DNA of 64,000 nt, from the NCBI GenBank assembly GCA_032622095.1, contig CP136064.1, forward strand, positions 127,647,605 through 127,711,604. The letters are read 5' to 3'. Position numbers and translations under genes: made by a program. Source of the stretch: Siphonodentalium dalli. Taxonomy: Eukaryota; Mollusca; Scaphopoda; Gadilida; Siphonodentaliidae. Of this stretch, positions 33,835 through 44,830 are shown one piece after another. How positions within the stretch are numbered: the stretch's first letter is position 1; each line of letters opens with the position of its first letter. The notes under the pieces are model-generated. The model saw only the letters and a program-made list of their open reading frames with translations, had not been told where the DNA came from and did not search any database.

Positions 33835-34490
33835 AAATATGAATGTACAAAAAATATTAATAGAATGTCCATATATATTAAGGGACGCATCAGCATAGCA
33901 GGAACAATAAATGACAAACTCTTTGCCATTGTATGGATGGAAATTAGTACCCTTCAATAAAACACACACTCAAATTACATTCATTTCTTAATTGATAGCA
34001 ATACCGCCCAAAACTTTTGAGGGAAAAATTTAGTCTTTGTTGAAAGTGTGGTCTCCAATGATTGTGGGAGTGAAAGTGTGCATCAAATCTGTCACTGTGG
34101 CACATCAAATGTATGGCAAAATATATGTTGACACCAGTCCCGTCGTTTTCAGCATCAAACTTTTATTATGAAAATACTAAATATTTGTATGGATGGAAAT
34201 ATGAATATAGTTTTATTTTAGTGTGTTTAATTGGCTCTGTCACTGTGGCACATTTAGTGTGAACTGCGGTGCCCAATGCAACAGCCCTGAGTAATACCTT
34301 CAATAAAACACACTCAAACTACATTTATTTCTTAATTGCAATGATAGCAATACCACCCACACATTTTGAGAGACAAATTTAGTCTTTGTTGAAGATGTGG
34401 TCTTATATGCTTGTGGGAGTGAAAGTGTGCATCAAATGTATGGCAAAATATATGTTAACACCAGTCGTGTCATTTTCAGCATCAATCTAG
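33835..34490 (+). repeat. Direct duplication of about 349 bp
   Basis: CTTCAATAAAACACAC, GAGGGAAAAATTTAGTC-type, GTGGGAGTGAAAGTGTGCAT and AAATATATGTTRACACCAGT blocks occur in order from about 33952 and again from about 34301. The copies are diverged. Confidence 0.7.
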
Positions 34491-34568
34491 ACTAAACATC
34501 ACTGGCTGGTTAGGACCAAGGTAACTTGGACTAGATATAAAGCTAAGCTTTGTCTATGTTCCCACCTA

Positions 34569-34780
34569 CAGTAATGCCCTAAATAATTGACTTCTTAACG
34601 ACAGCAGAATTATTGGTAATTTTTCAGGATTTAGTAAGAAATATGGTTTGTTTCCATTCATCGGAAAGCTCTCAGTGAGAGCTTTCCGATGATTGGCAAC
34701 AAGCCATATTTCCGACCCTAAATCCTGAAAAATTACCCATAATTCTGCTGTTAAGGAGTCGATTATTTAGGGCATTACTG
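34569..34780 (+). mobile_element. Family F palindromic MITE, copy 5
   Basis: CAGTAATGCCCTAAATAAT to ATTTAGGGCATTACTG, flanked by TA on both sides (34567-34568 and 34781-34782). It is full length with slightly diverged arms. Confidence 0.88.
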
Positions 34781-34782
34781 TA

Positions 34783-35366
34783 ACTCACAACCACGTCACA
34801 AAGACTTGTTTTCCCAAGGAATTGAGTGGGAGCATGATCTTGAATATTCATATGAGAACACTGTAGGTGGATGTTAAAATCTGCATTTGCAAACTCGACA
34901 AAGCAAACATTCTTATGAAAACATCAGCTTTCAAAACAAGTGTAAATCCAAGCGCCAAGCATGGCAGGCATATGCCCACCATGCTCAGGTTAGAGAGTGG
35001 GCAATACTAAATATTTGTATGAATGGAAATTGTTTTTATTTTCTAAATCCAAGATGGTCCATCACCCTGAGGAAATCAATGGATAAAACCCAATGTAATC
35101 TTTCCATCATATTGACCTATCACTATTCCAAAGTTATTAAAATCCAACTGCTGCTACGTCGTCAGTAACAATGGTCATATATGAAGCATAGATGGAGAAT
35201 CTTGCTATTTTCAACAAGGGCACCAACTCTGACAAAAATAAATAGACAAAACCTGTCATTATCCTTTCCATCAATCCTGGTCTATTAGCATTGCAAATAA
35301 TATTAAAGTCTGCACATTGCTACTGGAGTTACAACGCAAAATGTAGGTACAGAATGATAATTCAAT
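34783..35366. other. Unassigned sequence
   Basis: The ORF at 34887-35168 has no recognisable motif. Two loosely similar blocks (about 35050 and 35230) suggest a degraded repeat. Confidence 0.35.
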
Positions 35367-36012
35367 TTATCCACTGCTCACTACCTCTATTGACCACATA
35401 AAGCCTGCCTAATAAATGTTACGTTTATTACATCAATGTAGCTTTATTAGGTCAACGTAGCTTTAATTATTAGGTTTAATAGTACTACTTTCATGACATA
35501 ATTATATATGCAAATTGTGCCGGTAACTAGGGACGTCAACTGGTCTAAATGACATCATTGCGACTTGAGAATGTTTTTATCGTCCATAATTCACTGTTAT
35601 TGATAAAAAATTAGTAAAAGAGTATACGTTTTAGCTCTAAAACATCTATAAATCATCAGAACAAGGTCAGATTAGAATAACTGTAAAAAAGCCAATGAAA
35701 TATTTCGCTCTAAGCTACACTTCGATTTGCCACGTCATGAATACTAATTAGTTTGCTTGACCTCATAAATGTAATGCGCTCATCGAAGTAACGAACGAAA
35801 AACAGAAAAATGACAGAATTCCCCCACAAAAGGCAAGTTTTGCGCGATCGATAAATAAAATATGTAGCTAATGCTGTCGCTTAAATGGTTTATGTCCACT
35901 TGGGGGATTTGGCATCTATTGGACTCGGTAGAGCCTCACCCAATAGATGCTCAAATCCCCCTCACGTACATATACAGTTTAAGCGATGGCACAAGCTGCA
36001 TATTCTATATAT
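35367..36012 (+). repeat. Repeat family Q, copy 1 (uninterrupted)
   Basis: About 646 bp shared with 54751-55362 plus 56412-56443. It contains TTTATTAGGTCAACGTAG near the left and, at 35875-35986, a hairpin with arms TGGGGGATTTGG and CAAATCCCCCTC around a TATTGGACTCGGTAGAGCC tip. The site CAGTTTAAGCGATGG (about 35976) is intact here but split by element T in copy 2. Confidence 0.8.
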
Positions 36013-36559
36013 AATTCTAAGTCAAAACAAGAGATGGCCTGTCATCCGGTGCCTATACCCGCAATGTGGGATACGCCAAGTGTAGGCGTACCTATAACTT
36101 ATGACTGATACTCAGGCAGACGGACAGAAAAATCAGCATTTTAAGATGAACAGATATAATAACTCAAGAACAGAAAACCATTGAATGTCCCCAATTGTAG
36201 TGAACATCTATACCAAATTTCACTGAAATCTAATCAAATTTTTTTTAAATTGATGAGGTTTTGAATTCGGGATTAGATTTTTCAATCTTCCTTTGCTTTA
36301 TCTTGTTTTATGAATGTTCGTGATGAAGACTAATATCTAATGAAGGGGTAGTGCTGTCAGCACATTTGATATTTTGAAAAATAGTGTTTTTGAAGCCATT
36401 TCCCCAAATCGAAAATCCAAATGTGACCCTTCTAAAAATAATATAATAAAATAAAAATAAATGTTCCCAGACCCCAGTGATAGAAATGAATAACCCCGGT
36501 AAGCAACTGTAATCTTCCCCAAATATGCTAATGAGGTTATTCTGGTACTCCCTTTGCAG
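36013..36559. other. Dispersed repeat fragment and unassigned sequence
   Basis: ATACCAAATTTCACTGAAAT (about 36211) recurs at 62.3 kb, and ACTCAAGAACAGAAAA words recur at 47.1 kb, so a low-copy dispersed repeat ends here. The rest is unassigned. Confidence 0.45.
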
Positions 36560-36779
36560 AGATCATGAATCCGTGCTCATTGGGAATCAAACCAGCTCAT
36601 CTTTGCCATCACACGATGGATTGTGGCAGCTTAAAGTTTTATGCATCATTCCTACTGAACCACCAGGGGCCGATGAGCATCATGCACGTTGGAGATTAGA
36701 TCAATCAGTGAAAGTTGCTACATGTAGTACTGTACTGAACTCATGTACAGGAAGTTGTGAGCAACCATTGCAGAAGTGA
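36560..36779 (+). CDS. Candidate 3'-terminal exon, unknown product
   Basis: A pyrimidine-rich tract (TACTCCCTTTGCAG) ends at 36559 and looks like a good 3' splice site. From there a frame stays open for about 72 codons to TGA at 36777-36779, with a mixed, protein-like amino acid composition and several Cys residues near the end. No family is recognised and no partner exon was found. Chance remains quite possible. Confidence 0.2.
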
Positions 36780-37131
36780 TAAGACAATAACTATTTTAGA
36801 ATGTAATCCAAGTTGAATATTTGTCACTAAATCAAGCATTCTGATCTACTAACTTTTTAATTTTTGATTCACAAGCATCGCTTGCTGGTGAGTGAGTAAA
36901 TTTGAATGGACCATGCTGCGATTGACCACGTGTGAAATACGTCACCACACAGCCAGGAGTCATGTAATCAAGTTCAAATGGAAAGTTATTTAATATATAT
37001 ACAATTAACAGGAAGTTGTTTGGGTGCTGTTCTGAGTAACCTCATGGAACATAAGCAGAGATTTTATCAGCTGCAGACAATTCATTTAGGCAAGGTTATT
37101 TGCTACTCCCTTCTGGACACCACAGCGGAGT
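36780..37131. other. Unassigned sequence
   Basis: Nothing supportable was seen. Confidence 0.4.
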
Positions 37132-37329
37132 TTAAACCTTTATATTCTAAATGGATTCACCCACTCAGTTACAAAAGTCTATTATTCATTTGGAGGGGTG
37201 TTCAGGTAAAATCAATGCAGATGATAGACAGAAAAAACAGATAATACAAGAGCAGGATGATTCATAGCTGGGAAAAGTTCAGATAATAAGTTCAACAAAT
37301 GACAAGAGTATATTGTATAAAAGGTTTAA
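37132..37329 (+). mobile_element. Family H MITE, copy 2
   Basis: TTAAACCTTTATATTCTAAA at 37132 and the end TGTATAAAAGGTTTAA at 37329 (198 bp, TTAA both sides). The interior AATACAAGAGCAGGATGATTC and AAAGTTCAGATAATAAGTTC blocks are shared with copies 4 and 5. Confidence 0.78.
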
Positions 37330-37542
37330 GAGATACAATACATTCCACAGGATTCATCATATACTGAAACGATTATACTCTTCCTCAATATAATTATTTT
37401 CACCAATTCTGTTTGCAGATTACTTAAACCTGTCATGGGAGGACTGCATGCTACCTTGGATTAATTCGCTTCAAATGATCACAGAAACGTGACAGACGCA
37501 GGTAGTCACTGGAGTTAGTTTGTAACCTGAATATTATGTTGC

Positions 37543-37640
37543 TTAATCCTTTTTTTACTAAATGGATTCATCCACTCATTTATAAAAGTATAGATTGGAA
37601 TAGTCTATTATTCATTTAGAGGGATGTTACGGATATATGC
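37543..37640 (+). mobile_element. Family H MITE, copy 3 (left half)
   Basis: TTAATCCTTTTTTTACTAAA followed by GTATAGATTGGAATAGTCTA and GAGGGATGTT; the match ends near 37640. Confidence 0.7.
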
Positions 37641-38836
37641 ATGAGCTGACTACAGCCAGACAAAACTGAAGGGGAACTGTTCCAGTGGAACTAAGGATAC
37701 ACCCCCACAGGAGTGCAATTGTGCTACATTTAATAAGGGTAGCCATCTTAAAGGAATTAGTCTCTCAAAAAAATATTTTTTTTATCGTCATAATAATAAT
37801 AATATATGTCTAACAGCAGGGATTCCGCTATACCGGCAGGGGGTCCCTTTGACGGCCCCGTTCCCCTAGCCAAGTTTTCCCCTAGCAAAGTTTTTCTCTG
37901 ATTTTCCCCTGACGCATTCCCCTCCCAGGGCCCTTGAACCCTTTGTTTTAATGCAAACTCCTTGAAAACCCTGGAATTTCGTGTAACCGTAAAACCTTCA
38001 GTATATCGATTCGTAATATATAGCCGGAAACGATATATTTTGTGTACGATGCGAATGCGATATTTGTGACGTAACTCTACCAATGAAGCGTCATAGCTTC
38101 GTTGGTTACCAAGTACAAATCTTTATATAGCAATTATCTCGAGTCAATATCAATTGTGTGACCCCCCCTCTCCCCCAATGAAGCATCATAGCCAACACTT
38201 TCCCGCCAATAGCAGCAATTCTCTCGAGGTAATTTCAATTGTGTGACCCCAAATGATTGAATGCAACAACAAAATAGTTCCGAGCTTTTTAAACCAGTGT
38301 TCGTAGATCGAATGAATTTTTAAAAGACGAGTGAATGTTACTGTTGGTCATGAACTTCCCTTGATGACTTGGCGAGGCACCTCCTCAAGAGTATAGTTGA
38401 CTTTTAACTGGTACGAAATATCATAGTACATTTAATTATTCTACCCACCGGAAATAAAAAATAAATCTAAATTTAGTCTCAGTTAAAAGTTTGTTTTTAT
38501 TTCACTCAGTTCAACCACAATAATGTGGTTAATCAACTTAACTGACTGACTGTTGTATCACATAAATTGTTACATTTCTTGTTTTAATTTTGAGAATGTA
38601 TACATACCAGAATTATAATCGTAATTCGCGTTCTGCTGGACAATGCATTTCTAGTGTTGCACTTTTCTAAATTTTCGAAGCAGGTGTTCGTGTTTTCCCC
38701 TATCTACAAACCGGCCCCATTCCCCTACCCCCTAGCGGAAACACTGCTAACAGACCCATTTCGCCAAGAAAATTCAAAATCGAGCAGATAGTATTTATAT
38801 TATTATGATATTAAAAAAATCGCGGAAATATCCGAA
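37641..38836. other. Unassigned sequence
   Basis: The 37757-38083 minus-strand ORF starts in simple AT sequence and shows no domain. A C-rich stretch with CCCCTAGC-type words (37862-37880 and 38715-38740) is repeated at both ends of about 870 bp, hinting at an unrecognised element. Confidence 0.35.
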
Positions 38837-39380
38837 CCCTTATCGAAAAAACATGTTTGCCGCAAACATTTGCTGCAAATGTGCGGCAAACCCTTCTGCA
38901 AATTTGCAGCAAACCTACCAGCTGCGAACTTTTATCATGCAAATGAGGTTTGCGGCAAACTTTCCGCAAATTTGCTGCAAAGGTTACCGCGACCTAATTT
39001 GCATGGTAAAAGATTGCAGCAAACTTTTACCATGCAAATTAGGTCGCGGCAAACTGTGCAGCAAATTTGCGGAACATTTGCCGCAAACTAATTTGCATGA
39101 TAAACGTTTTCGCAGCAGATAATTGTTTGCGGAAAGCGTGCAACAAATTACTCAGCTTCCTGCATACTCACTGCAACCAACTCTTGAGCTAATTAAGGTG
39201 AAATTCAAACAAATGTACAAAACAAGAATATAAGACCAAAGAAAAATAAAGGTTTGGGTCAAGTTACATGTCAGAAAAATTGGGGCCAGTATGGTATAGG
39301 CAAGCTTGAAATATAATTTATTTTATATAATTTTGACATTCTTATGATTTTTCGTCTCTTAATGCATGATTTTCTTTGTA

Positions 39381-39756
39381 CCCCACTGGACAAAACAAGT
39401 GTCCATTGGCACCGCGGTGTATTTGCCGTTCGGCCCGCGGTGTCAGAGTTTGTAACTGCAGTTGAGCACCGCGGCCGAACGGCAAGTACACCGCGGCCGA
39501 ACAGCAAGTACACTGCAGCCGAAAGGCAACTACACCGCAGCTGAACGGCATGTACACCATGGTTATATTTATGGTTTGTATCGTCTTTTTTCAGTTTAAT
39601 TAACGTACACCGCGGCAACTACACCATGGCGGAACGGCAAGTACACCGCGGCCCAACTGTAGTTAGCCGGTGGAGCCGCGGTGTAGTTGCATTTCAGCCG
39701 CGGTGGCAACGCTAACCGCAAGGCGGTTAAGTGGACACTTGTTTTGTCCAGCAGGG
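39381..39756. mobile_element. TA-flanked, CCGCGG-rich MITE nested in the 4.16-kb element
   Basis: The ends CCCCACTGGACAAAACAAG and, on the complement of the right, CCCTGCTGGACAAAACAAG, continue through TGTCCA. TA lies on each side (39379-39380 and 39757-39758). The interior repeats GCCGCGGTGTA-type units followed by a TTGCC/GTTCGGC word in both orientations, with about eight CCGCGG sites. It is the most GC- and CpG-rich stretch of the window. The TA flanks fit Tc1/mariner-type mobilisation. Confidence 0.82.
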
Positions 39757-40149
39757 TATATAAAGTGGTAATAAACACAATATGCTTTGACAGATACTAA
39801 ACAGTCCATTCTGAATATACAAATGTATGAGAAATTAAAATTATTTTTCAACAAAATTCTTGACACCATGAAAATCTGGGGTTGGTGTGTTTAGAATACA
39901 TGTAGGCTGGGCTGGTATACTAGTAGGGAAACATGAACCACAATTTTGTTTGGGTATATGTTACCGTTAGCATTTTAATGTCATACTAGGAAGAATGTGT
40001 GCGGGTCAACATATGGCCTGTAAATTTATGCCCAGGATAACTGTGGATAACAGATAAAAGAAATAACGAGGCACAATTTAAATAATAATTATATTGATCT
40101 AAATTTAATTCAATTGCAATATTGTTCTACGTAAATAATGTGCACACAC

Positions 40150-40420
40150 ACCTGTACCGGTACATAGATCATGTCATGAAACTCTACTTTGGCTATGCCC
40201 GTACATAGAGATCGTATTCCATCATTTGACATATGGGAACTTTTTGATGTTCTGTTGGGGGAACTTCATATGCGTAAAACATGAACATGTACCTAGACAA
40301 ACATCTACTAGTACTAGAACTTGGATTATGAACTTTCTGAAGCAGCATGTGGATCAGCAATCTGCGAAGGCGGTCACATATAATTGAATTTGACATATTG
40401 TACCATCGTTTGTCCATGTA
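40150..40420. repeat. Family P left half and a short direct-repeat block
   Basis: 40160-40280 resembles 13095-13200. The block CAATCTGCGAAGGCGGTCA (about 40360) recurs as CAATCTGCGAAAGCGGTCA near 41552, in the same orientation, on the other side of the hAT-like insertion. Confidence 0.5.
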
Positions 40421-40495
40421 CTAGCAGTAGTAGATATAGTACGTACATATGCAAAGTCGTTTCATTGTATGACTACTAGTAAGTACCGGTACTAA

Positions 40496-41012
40496 GGTCG
40501 ATGGGGTCATTGTCACAAGGCTCCGGTCACATTCGTAACGGTTTATAGCCAGCTTTTTAAATCGATCACAAATGTAGCCAGCTTTTCACCGGCGATCACA
40601 TTCGTAGCCAGCTTTTCTAATCGCATGCTTTATATGGCGCGAAATACCGGTACGACGTCATCGTGTTTGTGACTAAAATGTCGACATCATGCTCCAAAAC
40701 TGACTTTGTTTATCAACTTAAATTACATTAATGGCATATAATTCGAGCATTCTGACATTGATCGGAAACCTCTCAGGTTATTAGACAGAAATATAAATAT
40801 CAATTTAAAAGTAAAGTTGTTTTTCATCCACCAATTCAGAAAAATTACCGTAGATTATTTATAACCTAATCGTGTTCACCGATGCTCGCATGAATATGAA
40901 AAGCTGGCTATAAATGTGATCACCATAGAAAAGCTGGGAACATTACATTTGTGATCAATTTAAAATTCTGGCCACGATTGTGATCAATGCCTTGTGACAA
41001 TGACCCCATCAG
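40496..41012. mobile_element. Probable hAT-type element nested in the 4.16-kb element
   Basis: Inverted ends share GATGGGGTCATTGTCACAAG. The word CGGTACTAA lies directly outside both ends (40487-40495 and 41013-41021), giving an 8- or 9-bp target duplication. Subterminal repeats built on AGCCAGCTTTT and CGATCACA occur near the left, with their complements near the right. Eight-bp duplications are typical of hAT; the terminal bases are not the usual CAGGG, so the class is provisional. Confidence 0.7.
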
Positions 41013-41143
41013 CGGTACTAACTTGAACTTGACACAGGATTTGTAAGATGAACAATTTTAAAAGAATGTTCCTTGAAGTTTATGACCTTAATCTTCATCA
41101 ACTTCCATGCATGATCCCTGGGGAAAATGAATTCAAGTTCAAC

Positions 41144-41509
41144 TTATTCAACTTCAAGGGCAGCCACCTGCACTGCAGACAGTGTCAGTACTGTTACCTG
41201 CACTGTGCACAGTGGCAACGCCATTAGAACTTCAGTAGGAAAACGACTCATGGCAGTGTCGGCTTGGGCTGGCCTAGATCCTAACAGCCTAATATACTTG
41301 AATGTATATATTATATGGAACATCACTGGAATTTCATGGTTGATCACCTGAATCCGAATTTCATGGTCATTGAATTTTCCTATCCAGTCTCCACTGTGAA
41401 ACTCATCCCATTCAAAATTGGCGAGCTCGCCGGTTTCCGTGTCAACACACCATTTCACTTCGAAGTTTGAGTTGAAATTTGGATGTAATTGTAAACATAG
41501 TTCAGTCAT
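41144..41509 (-). CDS. Candidate coding fragment, unknown product
   Basis: 121 codons. The first part (about residues 1-55, with a run of Trp, Asp, Glu and Gly codons around WCVDTETGELANFEWDEF) has a much more protein-like composition and codon choice than the flanking DNA. A possible donor, CAG|GTGATC, occurs after about codon 54; the remainder looks random and ends in a simple repeat. It could be an exon of a gene captured in, or predating, the surrounding element. No family is recognised. Confidence 0.22.
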   Translation of the reverse strand: MTELCLQLHPNFNSNFEVKWCVDTETGELANFEWDEFHSGDWIGKFNDHEIRIQVINHEIPVMFHIIYTFKYIRLLGSRPAQADTAMSRFPTEVLMALPLCTVQVTVLTLSAVQVAALEVE

Positions 41510-42994
41510 GAACGTACATGTAGTGCGTACGTATACATCCTTCTGGAAGCATCAATCTGCGAAAGCGGTCATGCATGACTCATTTTGACCTATTGTAAAC
41601 AGTACTATTTCCTTCAACTTCAAGTTCACATAATATAATAATGATCAAGAATGATTACGGTATTCCAATTTATTTGTTTCACGATGTGCATACACTGTCA
41701 TAATAATCATATTCCATATAATTAATTAATTATATTCCTCAATGTTCCATCAACTTAACAGATCCACTGAATCATCGCAGCGGCAGTTTTTAATTTCAAA
41801 AATTTTGCGCTCAAATTTCGCCTGTTTGAAAAGGCAGCTTGCAGAAAGAAACGGATCATTGAGGTTGTTTTATGGGTATTTTGCTTCATCTGGATTATTT
41901 CTACACAAAGTATATACAAACAATGATTTACATTGGCATTATATTAATAACTGATATATCTAAAACGGCACACATTTTGTATGACTCAATTCCATATTCC
42001 AGTTCCCGTTTCACTTTTTAATTTTATAACTTTCGATTTCAAAAGGCACATCCGCCATGATATATTTGTTTTGTTTTCATGATAACAAACCCAGGATCGT
42101 GACAATAAAGCTATCCGACAATAGAACTGTTAAAGCCACATGGGGTATTGAACCTTTTAAAAACATTATATGGAATTTTGTTGTCCATAAATTGCATAAT
42201 CCATCGCTTGTTAGATCGGAATTTAAAAAAAAATAATCAGCCCCCGAAATTAGGAAAAATGTCCCCATGGCAAATTTAATCAAGCTGAATATAGATATCA
42301 CAATAATCACATGTTACCACGGTGTTTCACACAGCATTGCTTTATTTTGCTGTGGGTTATGTTGAAATCAATGATGCAAATTATCAAACCCAAATTTTAA
42401 ACAAATATATGGTGAAAAATAAATTGAAATATTCCAAGTTTAAAACGCACATGTGGCGAACAAAGATTCACAATGCACTAACTACGAACTTGAAACTAAT
42501 ATAAAATTCACTGTGAACTTATCGCAAACTTTTCCATCCAATCTAAATTTACTGCAAAAAAATATACATGAAATATTTGTGGATTGCTAAAATAAAAACA
42601 CTCGGCCAAGGATTGATGCCTTAATTAATTTAATGTTTCAAATGATCAAATCCAAACTTTAAATAAATATTTAGTGAAAAACAAAATGAAATTCCAAGTT
42701 TGAAAAGCACTTGCAGCGAACAAATATTCCAAACCAAGATTCCAGCACACTTACCGCAAACTTGAAACTAATCTAAAATTTACTGTGAACTTATCGCAAA
42801 TGGTTTGCTTTGAATTTAAATTTTCTGCAAAGTTGCAGCAAACAAACTAAATTTACTGCAAAGTTGCAGCAAACAAAAAGTTTGCGGCAAAGATCTGCGA
42901 ATATGTGCAATTGACTTTCTGCGAACAAACCATTTGCTGCAAACATGCCGCATATTTGCCGCTAACTTGCAGCAAACAACCATTTCGATAAGGG

Positions 42995-43700
42995 AAGTCA
43001 GTCAATGAGTGCGATCACATGACCACAACGCGGTCACATGACCGATCATCTGCATCGACGCTTACCGATGACAGCGGTGGGTGGAGCTTGAAATAATTCC
43101 GCCAATCGCGTAACGAGTTGAAAAAAATTACGCTGGATAATTACCTAAGCCTTTACGATAATTAGCGATCACGGAATAAAACTGTTTGAATGTGCTGAAT
43201 TATGAACTGGCTTTGCTAGAATGTGGATTATATAACGAATAATGATGGCTAAAATGCACTTTGATGCGATAAAAGTTATTTGAAATGAGATTAATTTATG
43301 CAGAAATGCAATGAGCGAGCGGAATTTCGTGCAAAACTAATTTAACTGTTTCTGAAAGAATACAAGTTAGGCCATATACCGGTACTTCATTCTTCGTTGT
43401 ATGGTACCAATTTCGGAAGCTAGTTTACACATTAGTGTCATCCCGTTGTGTGCTATATGCGTACAATTAAATACAAATGGGTGTGATTATTGTACTAGTA
43501 CATGTATCATGATGGCTTGAATTCGTCATAATAATGTTCCTGTTGAAACAACAATAATTATTAGTTAGGCTGCAGTTTGGCATAACGATATTTTTTTTAA
43601 TTGAAGGCTAGCCTGGCATTGTTTTTCAGTTTGTTGTTTGTTTTATTTTACGTTTTGATGGCACATATTGACTTCTAGAGAGGATTTTTTTTGAATTGTT
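42995..43700. other. Unassigned, with a promoter-like cluster near 43.0-43.1 kb
   Basis: TCACATGACC at 43015-43024, the perfect palindrome GGTCACATGACC at 43032-43043 and GCCAATCGCG near 43109 lie in a locally GC-richer segment directly right of the 4.16-kb element. They are suggestive of E-box and CCAAT sites only; no transcript evidence can be seen. Confidence 0.25.
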
Positions 43701-43730
43701 AGCATAGAAAAACTCCAATGATTGCCTCTA

Positions 43731-43910
43731 ATAAAGAGCGTCCATGTTTTCGTCGCGGTGTAGACAATAAAGAGCGTTCTCAATTATGAACGTGCTCTAT
43801 TTCAATGTCATGGGTGATTTTGTATGTGGTATTGTGACAATTAAATATAAAGAGCGTCCATGCTTCCGTCTCCCAAAAGCGGTAGACAATAAAGAGCGTT
43901 CTAAATTACG
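43731..43910 (+). repeat. Two-unit repeat containing four ATAAAGAGCG motifs
   Basis: ATAAAGAGCG occurs at 43731, 43767, 43847 and 43889. Units of the form ATAAAGAGCGTCCATG ... GTAGACAATAAAGAGCG are repeated about 118 bp apart. Confidence 0.75.
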
Positions 43911-44830
43911 CACTGTGTTGTCTTTTTGGAGGTACTAAATAATGGATCGCTAGCCCACCCACAACTGAACACACTACATCTACTAACCATCTTGGAATAT
44001 GTGGAGATGACAGATACTCGGGATATTTATATCGAAAGTAAAACAACAAACACAAAACAAAGGCGCAAATAGAGTTAACATTATTCAGCCCAGTGTTTAT
44101 ATAAATTTGGGCGCTTCTTATATATGTATGACCAGAGAGATAATGTTCAAATTCTTTCTATTCACTTTGTGGCATATAGAGTGCAAACAAGTTCGCGACT
44201 GACATTGATGAATAGTCACTGAGTGATTACAAATCACCGAGTGAATACGCGAGACAATCAAAGCACTATTACTGCCATCTATATATATAATTTACCAAAA
44301 CAGACATGTGTCGGCATGTTAATTATTAATGGCTACAAAAACAACAATCATTCTAGGGGCTATTAATTACTTTATTCACATAGTTAGTGTCTTCAATTCC
44401 AGATAAACGGCCAAAGCGTAACGTAATCTATACACCACACGCGCACATACGACTCCGCATTTTAGTATCGGCTGACTTACGATTACGTCCTCGTAGTCTG
44501 CATAATAAACTCCGGCTCCGAATCTGTGTTTTTAATTTGCTCCCCACAAGTACGTCACTCGTAGTTTAGTCACGGAAATCTCCGAATACCGGTGCTGGTA
44601 TTATTTATTTATTTTACGGGTTATTTATTATGCGATCGGAATGGGACTTGGATCATTTTAATCACAACAGGGAGGGCTTTCCGATTGCGTTTTGTAGTTT
44701 CTAGAGCAAATAAGTCCTTTAACATATTTGTGTTTTAGAAGAAAAAAAAACATAAGGAATACAAGCTCGGAAAAAAATTCTGCATGTTGTGAAAAATTTC
44801 TAAGTGAAAAAAGGGAGATAACTGCACTAA
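43911..44830. other. Unassigned sequence
   Basis: Nothing supportable was seen; a 60-codon ORF at 44387 has no motif. Confidence 0.4.

Larger units (their letters stand above)
38837..42994. mobile_element. 4.16-kb element with inverted ends and TTTGCNGCAAA subterminal arrays
   Basis: The left end CCCTTATCGAAA is repeated in inverted form at the right end (TTTCGATAAGGG, ending 42994). Both ends then carry many copies of TTTGCNGCAAA, itself a palindrome, in about 38850-39145 and 42530-42980. A hairpin with arms ACCTAATTTGCATGGTAAAA lies at 38990-39047. On the right side a block of about 190 bp is duplicated (42370-42560 and 42640-42810). Two other transposons are nested inside (39381-39756, 40496-41012). 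A superfamily cannot be assigned: no clear target duplication is visible and no transposase was recognised, though a minus-strand ORF at 41144-41509 lies within. Confidence 0.68.

Noticed and set aside
38805-39122. Cys/Asn/Lys-rich ORFs of 105 and 73 codons resembling a Cys-rich secreted peptide
   Set aside because: The Cys and Asn codons come from the repeated DNA motif TTTGCNGCAAA read in different frames.
39271-39618. 115-codon minus-strand ORF with Cys/Arg-rich repeats
   Set aside because: It is generated by CCGCGG-type DNA units; alternative frames give equally repetitive readings.
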